Source: CAYVXE01 sp964455375 (GTDB taxonomy: Bacteria; Zhuqueibacterota; Zhuqueibacteria; Oceanimicrobiales; Oceanimicrobiaceae). Taken from it: a DNA stretch of 64,000 nucleotides. Below the pieces are notes generated by a model. The model was not told where the DNA came from and made no database searches. It saw only the letters and a list, made by a program, of their open reading frames with translations. Location: positions 9,027-73,026 of the forward strand of contig CAYVXE010000007.1 of assembly GCA_964455375.1 (NCBI GenBank), read 5' to 3'. Below, piece by piece: positions 26,024 through 33,609 of the stretch. The translations under genes and the position numbers were made by a program. Numbering within the stretch: the first letter of the stretch is position 1; every line of letters begins with the position of its first letter.

Positions 26024-27547
26024 TTAATCCTCCACAACGAATGCTTTCATAAACTCTTCACAAACAGAGGTTAATTGTTTTTGCAAATCGTCATCAAATG
26101 CTTTTTTCTCGGCTATATCCTTTAAAACCTGAGGATAGTTCGATTCGACAAATTGATGAAATCCGGTTTCCAGTTTGGTTATTTTTTCAACAGGAACGCT
26201 GTCAAGAAAACCGTTTACTCCGAGGAAAAGGATTGCCACCTGTTTTTCAATGGTAAGCGGCACATACTGCCCTTGCTTGAGAATTTCAACCATGCGTTGT
26301 CCACGGGTAATTTGTGCCTGAGTTGTTTTATCCAAATCTGAGCCGAATTTTGCAAAAGCTTCAAGTTCCCGGTACTGAGCAAGGTCCAAACGCAAACGAC
26401 CGGCAACCTGTTTCATAGCTTTGATTTGCGCATTTCCACCGACACGGGAAACGGAAAGACCCACATTGATAGCAGGTCTCACCCCGGCGTAAAACAAATT
26501 CGATTCAAGATAAATCTGACCATCCGTAATTGAAATGACATTTGTTGGGATGTAAGCGGAAACATCACCAGCCTGTGTCTCAATAATCGGTAATGCCGTC
26601 AAGGAACCACCGCCGAGCTCATCGTTAAGCTTTGCTGCCCGTTCCAAAAGTCTTGAATGCAGGTAAAAAACATCACCGGGATAGGCCTCTCTTCCCGGAG
26701 GACGTCTGAGCAGCAGAGACAATTGTCTGTAAGCCCATGCATGTTTAGATAAATCGTCATACACGGCCAGAGCATGACGGCCACTGTCGCGAAAAAATTC
26801 TCCAATTGCTGCGCCGCTAAACGGAGCAATATATTGAAGCGGAGCAGGATCGCTGGCATTCGCGGCAACAACCACCGTGTAATCCATAGCTCCCTCTTCT
26901 TCCAGGGTTGCAACGACTCTCGCGACACTAGACGCTTTTTGACCCACCGCAACATAAATGCAAAACACATCTGTATTCTTCTGGTTGATAATCGTATCTA
27001 CAACCACCGCCGTTTTACCGGTCTGTCGGTCACCGATGATTAACTCCCGTTGACCCCGGCCGATAGGAATCATCGCATCGATAGCCTTAATGCCGGTTTG
27101 TAACGGTTCTTTAACCGGCTGCCGCTGTACGACGCCAAGCGCTTTCCGCTCGATGATCTGAGTAGTGGTTGTTTTGATAGGCCCTTTTCCGTCGATGGGC
27201 TCACCCAGCGGATTGATAACCCGGCCAAGCACCTCATTGCCAACCGGTATCTGCATAATTCGACCGGTTCGTTGAGCAGAATCACCTTCCTTAATATGCC
27301 TATCCTCACCAAATAGAACACAGCCGACATTATCTTCTTCCAGATTCAATGCCATGCCGAACACACCCGCCGGGAACGCGACCAACTCTCCGGCCATAAC
27401 TTTGTCCAGACCGTAAACTCTGGCAATACCGTCGCCAACCTGGATAACTTCACCTACTTCTTCGAGTTCAACCGAACTCTCAAAGCCTTCAATTTGTTTT
27501 TTAAGTATCGATGTTATTTCATCAGGACGTATTTCCATCCTCGTCAA
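26024..27547 (-). CDS. atpA: ATP synthase subunit alpha
   Basis: 507 residues, normal. Starts MTRMEIRPDEITSILKKQIEGF, has the Walker A G-D-R-Q-T-G-K-T near residues 170-177 and the alpha-specific VAVGQKASSVARV and RRPPGREAYPGDVFYLHSRLLER-type segments. Alpha carries non-catalytic nucleotide sites in F1. It abuts atpG directly downstream; atpH lies 55 bases upstream. Confidence 0.97.
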   Translation of the reverse strand: MTRMEIRPDEITSILKKQIEGFESSVELEEVGEVIQVGDGIARVYGLDKVMAGELVAFPAGVFGMALNLEEDNVGCVLFGEDRHIKEGDSAQRTGRIMQIPVGNEVLGRVINPLGEPIDGKGPIKTTTTQIIERKALGVVQRQPVKEPLQTGIKAIDAMIPIGRGQRELIIGDRQTGKTAVVVDTIINQKNTDVFCIYVAVGQKASSVARVVATLEEEGAMDYTVVVAANASDPAPLQYIAPFSGAAIGEFFRDSGRHALAVYDDLSKHAWAYRQLSLLLRRPPGREAYPGDVFYLHSRLLERAAKLNDELGGGSLTALPIIETQAGDVSAYIPTNVISITDGQIYLESNLFYAGVRPAINVGLSVSRVGGNAQIKAMKQVAGRLRLDLAQYRELEAFAKFGSDLDKTTQAQITRGQRMVEILKQGQYVPLTIEKQVAILFLGVNGFLDSVPVEKITKLETGFHQFVESNYPQVLKDIAEKKAFDDDLQKQLTSVCEEFMKAFVVED

Positions 27548-27602
27548 GCGCCTCCTTCGTTAAGGAATATTTGTATTCACAAAAACATAATAAACTTTAT
27601 CT

Positions 27603-28160
27603 TCAAGCAATTTTGACATCAACCGTCTCTTTCAATTGTTGCTTAAGACGCATCAACTGACTGTGTAAACTACCATCAAAGACTCGCCCTTCGACATTCA
27701 CGATGATCCCCCCCAGAATATCGGGATTTACACTATTCTCAATATGTACGTCTGCATGAAAATAGTTGTCCAGATACGTTTTCAGGTTGGTCAATGGCTT
27801 TTCATCTAAAGTGAAAGCCGTAATTGCCGTTGCATGAATCCGCTTTAGAAACCGGTCCACTAAACGTCTAAATTCATGTACAATAACTCCAAACAGATAC
27901 TCCCGATTTTTTTTCAACAATAGCAGAATAAACCTGAAAAGATCGTCGGAAAATTTTTTACTCAAAAGCATTTCCGCAGTTTCAAACTTTTTCTTTCGAT
28001 TAATATCCTGGGAATACCAAAATAATCGCAAATTTCCGTTACGTTCTATTGTTTGCTCAAAGGTCTCTAACTCCTGAAAAATACGTTCAAGGACTCCTTT
28101 TTCATTAGAAATTTCAAACAATGCTTTCGCATATCTTTTTGCTAAAACTGTTTCTTTCAA
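27603..28160 (-). CDS. atpH: ATP synthase subunit delta
   Basis: 185 residues, usual length. The N-terminal helical bundle (KRYAKALFEIS at 8-18) and the C-terminal signature (NPDILGGIIVNVEGRVFDGS) identify the F1 delta / OSCP family, which holds the peripheral stalk to alpha. Its start overlaps the atpF stop by 4 bases (ATGA), so the two are translationally coupled. Confidence 0.95.
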   Translation of the reverse strand: MKETVLAKRYAKALFEISNEKGVLERIFQELETFEQTIERNGNLRLFWYSQDINRKKKFETAEMLLSKKFSDDLFRFILLLLKKNREYLFGVIVHEFRRLVDRFLKRIHATAITAFTLDEKPLTNLKTYLDNYFHADVHIENSVNPDILGGIIVNVEGRVFDGSLHSQLMRLKQQLKETVDVKIA

Positions 28161-28651
28161 TTAGCCTCCGCCATCTTTCGAATAGATTCCTTGATGACAT
28201 CCTGGTGATCCTTCGGAGAGAGAGATTTACCAATGATTTTCGACGCGATCATGATTGACAATTCAGCAGCGCTATTTTTAATTTCCTCAACAGCTTTTTC
28301 TTTTTCAAGAGAAATTTCCTTTTTTGCACGTTCCAAAATATTTTCAGCTTCAGAATGTGTTTTTTTCAGAATTTCCTCTTTCGTGGTTTCAGCAGTTTTT
28401 TTACTTTTGCTCAACAACTCCTGTGCTTCATGTTTTGCGGATTCAATGATTTCTTTTTGTTTGACCATTGTCTCTTCGGATTCCCTTTGAGCAGCATCCG
28501 CTTTATCAAGCGCTTCTTTAATACGTTTTTCTCTTTCCGCCATTGTTTGCAATATCGGATTCCACGCCATTCGTCTCAAAACAAACAGTAGGAGAAGAAA
28601 TGTTAGCGCGGTCCAAAAGATAGTACCTATTTCAGGACTGAGTAAGCTCAT
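28157..28651 (-). CDS. atpF: ATP synthase subunit b
   Basis: 164 residues. One N-terminal membrane helix (about 7-25, PEIGTIFWTALTFLLLLFVL) is followed by a long, highly charged helix that forms the peripheral stalk dimer. Only one b-type gene is present, so the stalk is probably a homodimer. It is 14 bases after atpE and overlaps atpH by 4. Confidence 0.95.
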   Translation of the reverse strand: MSLLSPEIGTIFWTALTFLLLLFVLRRMAWNPILQTMAEREKRIKEALDKADAAQRESEETMVKQKEIIESAKHEAQELLSKSKKTAETTKEEILKKTHSEAENILERAKKEISLEKEKAVEEIKNSAAELSIMIASKIIGKSLSPKDHQDVIKESIRKMAEAN

Positions 28652-28665
28652 GGTTTTTCACCTAA

Positions 28666-28893
28666 TTATTTTACCGCTAACAAGAAACAAATAACCAACC
28701 CTAACAATGCAACACCTTCGATCATTGCGGCGGTAATAATCATGGCGCCACGAATATCTCCGGCAGCTTCAGGTTGTCTGGCAATGCCTTCCATGGCTGC
28801 GTTGGCACATTTACCTACACCAATTGCACCACCGATGACCGAAATTGCGGCACCAAAACCAGCAGCTAAAAATGCAAATGCTAAATCAGACAT
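28666..28893 (-). CDS. atpE: ATP synthase subunit c (proton-type)
   Basis: 75 residues, two membrane helices joined by the polar loop A38-R-Q-P-E. The ion-carrying acid is E59 in helix 2. Residues that make a sodium site in Ilyobacter-type subunits (Gln in helix 1, Ser-Thr after the Glu) are V26 and G60-V61 here, so proton coupling is expected. Helix 1 has the Gly-rich packing motif (GGAIGVG). The gene has an AGGAGG-type site before the ATG and lies between atpB and atpF. Confidence 0.96.
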   Translation of the reverse strand: MSDLAFAFLAAGFGAAISVIGGAIGVGKCANAAMEGIARQPEAAGDIRGAMIITAAMIEGVALLGLVICFLLAVK

Positions 28894-28929
28894 GAATCCT
28901 CCTTATAACTCAGGTTAATGAATAATAAA

Positions 28930-29736
28930 TTAATGATCTTGATAAACAGCCATCCCGATGAAAACAGATGACAATATTGTGAATATGTACGCTTGAATCA
29001 ATGCAATTAATACTTCCAATAAACTGACAAACAACAAGCCCCCTGTGGCAATCCCGGCAACAGCAAAATTCTTAAATGTAAAAATAATCATGAGAAGGGC
29101 GAATATAACCACGTGTCCGGCCACCATATTTGCAAAAAGACGAATAGCCAGCGCTACATGTTTGGTCATTAAACCGACGATTTCAACGGGGATCATGATG
29201 GGGAGTACAAATAGCGGCAAATTGGGGGGAATCAAACCTTTGCAGTATCCTACCAAACCATGATTTCTTACGCCGGCGATCTGAACCATTAAGAAGGTAA
29301 GAATCGCCAACGTTGCCGTTACGCTGATGTCTCCGGTAGCAGAAGCGCCACCCGGCACCAACCCTAAAAGATTACTGAACAGCACGAAAAAGAAGGCCGT
29401 CAATAAATAAGGTGCGTAGATTCGGCTTTGCTTGCCCAAATAAGGCTGCATAACCTCTTCGTCGAGAATTTCGATGATAAATTCAAAAAAATTGGCTAAC
29501 CCGGATGGAATAAGTTTTGGTTTTCTAAAAATGGTACTGAATAATAAAATTGAAATCGAAGCGACGATCCACATGAGCAACACATGTTTTGTGATCGAAA
29601 GGTCTACGCCCCAAAGCTGAATAGGAATAATAACGTGATCGGTAATATGATGCATGATAAATTCCGAACCCAATCGTTCCGCTTTTTCACGTCCGACCCC
29701 TTCTTGTAGAAACACACTGCCAAGCATCGATATCAT
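28930..29736 (-). CDS. atpB: ATP synthase subunit a
   Basis: 268 residues with five to six membrane helices. The essential Arg of the proton channel lies in ALAIRLFANMVAGH near residue 197, and the C-terminal helices (LEVLIALIQAYIFTILSSVFI) are typical. It lies 3 bases after the atpI-like gene and 36 before atpE. Confidence 0.96.
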   Translation of the reverse strand: MISMLGSVFLQEGVGREKAERLGSEFIMHHITDHVIIPIQLWGVDLSITKHVLLMWIVASISILLFSTIFRKPKLIPSGLANFFEFIIEILDEEVMQPYLGKQSRIYAPYLLTAFFFVLFSNLLGLVPGGASATGDISVTATLAILTFLMVQIAGVRNHGLVGYCKGLIPPNLPLFVLPIMIPVEIVGLMTKHVALAIRLFANMVAGHVVIFALLMIIFTFKNFAVAGIATGGLLFVSLLEVLIALIQAYIFTILSSVFIGMAVYQDH

Positions 29737-29739
29737 TTT

Positions 29740-30132
29740 TTATGAAACTGCCTTTCTGTTTAACAGCTCACTCTGAATAAATTTAATTTCAAATACCTGC
29801 AGCATCAAATAAAAACCAATTAACGAAATAATAAAAGCGATAAATGGAATATGAACAAATTTCCAGACAAAAAAAATGGCGCCCATAAGAACCAAAAAAC
29901 GGATTCCCATACCACCTAAAACTACTTTGAAGAACGTTTTGTTGCTTTTATTAAATGCCCATTTCATAGAGAAAAACGCAAATAACATGTTCATTAAACT
30001 TATGAAATATCCGGAGACAACACCAGATATATACTTCACACCGCTAAAATAATAGACAAGCCCCACAGCCACTAAAAACAATAAAAATGTCCACCCCAAT
30101 ATCTGTAAAAACAGACGCAAATTTTCATTCAC
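29740..30132 (-). CDS. atpI: ATP synthase subunit I-like membrane protein
   Basis: 130 residues with four predicted membrane helices, matching the AtpI / ATP synthase I chain type that helps assemble the c ring or take up Mg2+. Sequence similarity is low in this family, so the call rests on size, topology and position between atpZ and atpB. Its start overlaps the atpZ stop by 8 bases. Confidence 0.8.
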   Translation of the reverse strand: MNENLRLFLQILGWTFLLFLVAVGLVYYFSGVKYISGVVSGYFISLMNMLFAFFSMKWAFNKSNKTFFKVVLGGMGIRFLVLMGAIFFVWKFVHIPFIAFIISLIGFYLMLQVFEIKFIQSELLNRKAVS

Positions 30133-30367
30133 TATCTTTGCTTTCTTTATCTAAAGGATAGACGCTTCTATATAATGCAAGAAAACCTGATGTCACGCCC
30201 AGAATCAAACCGAGAATCAAAAACACTGGCTTCGTATTGATTTTCATATCCAGCCAATAACCACCGCCGGCACCGATAACAATGGAAAGTGCAAACCTTA
30301 AGCCTGAATCAACATAAGCCGTATACCCTGAATTGATCTTCTTTTGTTTCGGTCCGCTATATTTCAA
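30125..30367 (-). CDS. atpZ: AtpZ / F0F1-ATPase gene 1-type small membrane protein
   Basis: 80 residues with two membrane helices separated by a glycine-rich turn (GAGGGYWLDMKINTKPVF), the signature of the AtpZ/AtpQ family that sits at the head of many atp operons. AtpZ and AtpI have been linked to Mg2+/Ca2+ transport and c-ring assembly. It abuts the bactofilin gene upstream and overlaps atpI downstream. Confidence 0.85.
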   Translation of the reverse strand: MKYSGPKQKKINSGYTAYVDSGLRFALSIVIGAGGGYWLDMKINTKPVFLILGLILGVTSGFLALYRSVYPLDKESKDSE

Positions 30368-30368
30368 T

Positions 30369-30821
30369 TTATTTCACGTCTCTGACTTCTTCCCTGGAAT
30401 CCCCCTTTTTGTCCAGAATACTTGAGATGCTCTTGGTGAAATCAGATTTTTTGTCGTTACCGCCAGCCGGCTGCATTGAGCAATTGCCTTCAAACATCGC
30501 GCCTTCATCAATCACTAACTTGGAGGTCTTTAGCTCACCGCTAAATATGGAATTGGCCTCCAATACGACCTTACCGGAAGCAATTAATTTGCCCTTCAGT
30601 TTACCACCCACAATTGCATTGCGCACCACAACCTCCCCATTGATACTACCATCCTTACCAATGACCAATGAGTCGCTGGTTTTAACGTTCCCTTTTACGC
30701 GTCCGTCCACACGTAAGGTACTCTGGACATTTAAGGTTCCCTCAAATGAAGAGCCCTTGCCGATTATGGTGTTTAAATTGCCGCTTTGATTAAAATCATC
30801 CATTGTCTTTTTCCCCAACAT
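30369..30821 (-). CDS. bactofilin (polymer-forming cytoskeletal protein)
   Basis: 150 residues. The central bactofilin beta-helix is obvious from about 17 to 115 as short repeating strands (TIIGKGSSFEGTL, LRVDGRVKGNV, IGKDGSINGEV), with charged tails at both ends. Bactofilins polymerise without nucleotide and position cell-wall enzymes. It lies 23 bases downstream of an M23 peptidase, the partner type known from LmdC/BacA pairs, and 1 base before atpZ, so it may share the atp operon transcript. Confidence 0.93.
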   Translation of the reverse strand: MLGKKTMDDFNQSGNLNTIIGKGSSFEGTLNVQSTLRVDGRVKGNVKTSDSLVIGKDGSINGEVVVRNAIVGGKLKGKLIASGKVVLEANSIFSGELKTSKLVIDEGAMFEGNCSMQPAGGNDKKSDFTKSISSILDKKGDSREEVRDVK

Positions 30822-30844
30822 AGCGTCTCTCCCTGGCTATTCAG

Positions 30845-31741
30845 TTAATTAGTTGATACATTTTCATTTAAAGCCACAAGATAATCTTTGGGATTGACGG
30901 GATTTCCATCTTTCCATATCTCAAAATGCAAATGAGGTCCGGTACTTCTCCCGGTATTTCCCAGAAGTGCAATGGGCTCACCTTTTTTTACAAAACTCTT
31001 TTCCGGCTTTAACAGTCTCTGATTGTGACCATAATAAGACAACATACCATCACCATGATCGATAATAATTAAATTACCCAGATCATACGTCCAACTCGCA
31101 AATATAATTGTGCCTGAACCTGCAGCTCGAATAACCGAACCCGTTTTTGCAACAATATCAATTCCTGTATGGTTTTTTGCACCAAACCAGCCGTTTTTAT
31201 AATACCCCTGTGTTAAAAAACCCTGAACAGGTAGAAGAGTAGGTACATTGTCCCTATATTGATGAATTTTACTCTTTCGCGGCGACAGAAAGTATCTTTT
31301 CGTATTCTCCAAAAAAGCATGATTGGCAATGCTCAATCCTGTTTTAACGGCAGGCACAATATTATCGAACAGTTTCGGCTTCTTCTCTCTCACGTTATCA
31401 CCAGAAGCGAGGTCAATGCCCGGTTCCACCCCGAGAAGGCTTTTTACTTTCTCATACTCCTTCTCTAACGCATAAAATTTATCTGAAAGAACAATCACAC
31501 GTTTATTGTCCTCTTGCAGGTGTTTGTTGTAGGTAATCAAGTTTTTATTCGTAGCAGATAATTTTATATATTTGGCATAAAAGATACCACCCACAATGAT
31601 ATGTATCAACAACAGAACACCAAGCACATAAAGCACTTTAACCAGACTTTTCCTTATTCGAAAACTATAAGGCTCGGCGTTATCCTCAGGTACGATAAGT
31701 ACGGATATCTTAGGAGCTCGCCGCTTTATGTTTGCTGTCAT
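30845..31741 (-). CDS. membrane-anchored M23 endopeptidase (LmdC-like)
   Basis: 298 residues. A cytoplasmic tail of about 33 residues (KISVLIVPEDNAEPYSF) is followed by one membrane helix (about 34-56), a coiled coil (about 65-100) and a C-terminal LytM domain. The zinc motif residues are visible as H-x3-D near 187-191 (NHTGIDI) and H-x-H near 270 (GPHLHFEIW), so the enzyme should be active on peptidoglycan cross-links. The short tail motif before the helix is the part that contacts bactofilin in LmdC-type proteins; the bactofilin gene is directly downstream. Confidence 0.9.
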   Translation of the reverse strand: MTANIKRRAPKISVLIVPEDNAEPYSFRIRKSLVKVLYVLGVLLLIHIIVGGIFYAKYIKLSATNKNLITYNKHLQEDNKRVIVLSDKFYALEKEYEKVKSLLGVEPGIDLASGDNVREKKPKLFDNIVPAVKTGLSIANHAFLENTKRYFLSPRKSKIHQYRDNVPTLLPVQGFLTQGYYKNGWFGAKNHTGIDIVAKTGSVIRAAGSGTIIFASWTYDLGNLIIIDHGDGMLSYYGHNQRLLKPEKSFVKKGEPIALLGNTGRSTGPHLHFEIWKDGNPVNPKDYLVALNENVSTN

Positions 31742-31834
31742 GGCTAATACACTTTACATCATCGCATCAAATAAACAGACCCACAATTTAATAAGTTTTT
31801 ATCTAAAATCAAGATTTTTTTAGTTAAAAAAAAT

Positions 31835-32698
31835 TTACTTTTCAATCAACTCTAAAATGCGCTCTATATCTGTATCCGAATAATATTCTATTTCAATTTT
31901 ACCGCTTGAACCATCTTTGTTAACATGGATTTTAACTTGTGTTCCCAGCAAGCTTCGAAATTTGTTTTCGGTTTCCTTAATATAAGGGTCAACATTGGTC
32001 GGCTCATTTGGAAGGGACTTTTTCGGACTGGCTTTTGCTGATTTAACCAGATTTTCCACCTGCCGTACAGAAAGTTGCTTATGTATAATTTTTTTCCACA
32101 ATTGAATTTGTTCATTCTTCTCAGCCAAAGACAACAATGCCCTGGCGTGCCCCGCACCCAACTCACCCTTTGAAACGCTTTGCTGAATAACCTCCGGAAG
32201 TTTCAGTATTCGCAAAGCATTGGTGATGGTTGAACGCTCTTTCCCGACTTTCTGCGCCACATCATCCTGTGTCAACTTGCATTTTTCCAATAGTGCCTGA
32301 TAGCCCTTAGCTTCATCAATCGGATTCAAGTTTTCCCGTTGAATATTTTCAATCAACGAAAGTTCCATCATTTCCCGGTCACTGGAAACTTCCATGACGA
32401 ATGCCGGAACGTTATCCAACCCCAATTGCTGCACCGCGCGCAATCGTCTTTCACCGGCGATTAACTCGTAACCATTATCAGATATTCTGACAGTGATAGG
32501 CTGAATAATACCATTTTCGGCAATGGATTGTTTTAATTCTTCTAAAGTGATGGGATCGAATGTTTCGCGGGGCTGGAATGGATTGGGTCGCACTTTTGAA
32601 ACCGGAACCTCTTTAAGCCGGTCGGATTGAGATTGTTGTTCGTCATCGATATCAGGGATAAGAGCACCCAACCCTTTTCCCAACCTTCTAACGGCCAT
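31835..32698 (-). CDS. parB: chromosome-partitioning protein ParB
   Basis: 287 residues. The N-terminal CTPase/ParB box is clear (GERRLRAVQQLG near 80 and SLIENIQRENLNPIDEA near 113-130), followed by a helix-turn-helix DNA-binding domain (VAQKVGKERSTITNALRILKLP) and a C-terminal dimerisation domain. It binds parS and loads SMC. The start overlaps the end of parA by 11 bases. No perfect parS site was found by eye in the window. Confidence 0.95.
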   Translation of the reverse strand: MAVRRLGKGLGALIPDIDDEQQSQSDRLKEVPVSKVRPNPFQPRETFDPITLEELKQSIAENGIIQPITVRISDNGYELIAGERRLRAVQQLGLDNVPAFVMEVSSDREMMELSLIENIQRENLNPIDEAKGYQALLEKCKLTQDDVAQKVGKERSTITNALRILKLPEVIQQSVSKGELGAGHARALLSLAEKNEQIQLWKKIIHKQLSVRQVENLVKSAKASPKKSLPNEPTNVDPYIKETENKFRSLLGTQVKIHVNKDGSSGKIEIEYYSDTDIERILELIEK

Positions 32699-33452
32699 TA
32701 TTTAAAATTTCCTCAGCTAAGTTCATATAATTTTCGCTACCTTTAGAAATGGCATCATAAAGAATGATCGGTTTACCGTGGCTGGGCGCCTCACTCAGAC
32801 GGACATTCCGGTCAATAATGGTGGTAAAAACCTTATTGTCAAAATATCGCTTTACGTCCTCTGCAACCTGGCGAGACAAATTCAACCGACTGTCAAACAT
32901 GGTCAATAAGACACCTTCGATTGCCAAATCTGGGTTCAGATGTTTTTGCACCAGCCGAATCGTATTCAACAACTGCCCCAAACCCTCCAAAGCGTAATAT
33001 TCACACTGGATGGGAATGAGCACCGAGTCAGCCGCTGTTAACGCATTTATCGTGAGCAAACCGAGCGAGGGGGGGCAATCCACGAAAACATATCTATACT
33101 CCTTTTTTAGCTGCTTTAAGGCCTTGCTAAGTTTATTTTCTCTTGAAATGGTGTTAACCAATTCCACTTCGGCGCCAGCCAACCTGACATTGGAAGGAAT
33201 CAGATCGAGATATTTCAGATTTGTGCTGATTATCGCCTTTTGCAGATCGAGATTTTCAATAATGATTTCATAAATGCTTTTTTCTACTTTTTTCGAATTC
33301 ACACCGAGACCGCTTGTGGAATTGGCCTGGGGGTCTAAATCGATTAGTAACGTCGAATGCTCTGCGACCGCAAGGCAAGCTGCCAAATTGACCGCGGTTG
33401 TTGTTTTACCGACACCGCCCTTTTGGTTGGCTATGGCTATAATTTTCGTCAT
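32688..33452 (-). CDS. parA: chromosome-partitioning ATPase ParA/Soj
   Basis: 254 residues, the compact chromosomal Soj type without an N-terminal DNA-binding domain. The deviant Walker A motif K11-G-G-V-G-K16-T-T is at the N-terminus, and the switch II and Walker B region (VFVDCPPSLGLLTINAL) is near 120. It forms an operon with parB and lies upstream of the M23/bactofilin/atp genes. Confidence 0.96.
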   Translation of the reverse strand: MTKIIAIANQKGGVGKTTTAVNLAACLAVAEHSTLLIDLDPQANSTSGLGVNSKKVEKSIYEIIIENLDLQKAIISTNLKYLDLIPSNVRLAGAEVELVNTISRENKLSKALKQLKKEYRYVFVDCPPSLGLLTINALTAADSVLIPIQCEYYALEGLGQLLNTIRLVQKHLNPDLAIEGVLLTMFDSRLNLSRQVAEDVKRYFDNKVFTTIIDRNVRLSEAPSHGKPIILYDAISKGSENYMNLAEEILNNGR

Positions 33453-33609
33453 TCACTCTTCCGATAAATTCAGTTAAAACATATCGAATATAATCCATAA
33501 ACTTTATAAAAGCAAGTTAAAAGATCGACAGATTTGACCTCCAAAAACCGTACTTAAAACAAGATTTTTTCACGATTTTTAACAGCAATAAAGTGGGTGA
33601 ATTTTTTCT

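Noticed and set aside
28666..28893. sodium-coupled subunit c
   Set aside because: The residues needed for sodium binding in helix 1 (Gln) and after the Glu (Ser-Thr) are V26 and G60-V61.
31742..33609. parS site near parAB
   Set aside because: I found no match to the TGTTTCACGTGAAACA-type palindrome by eye; a site may lie outside the window.
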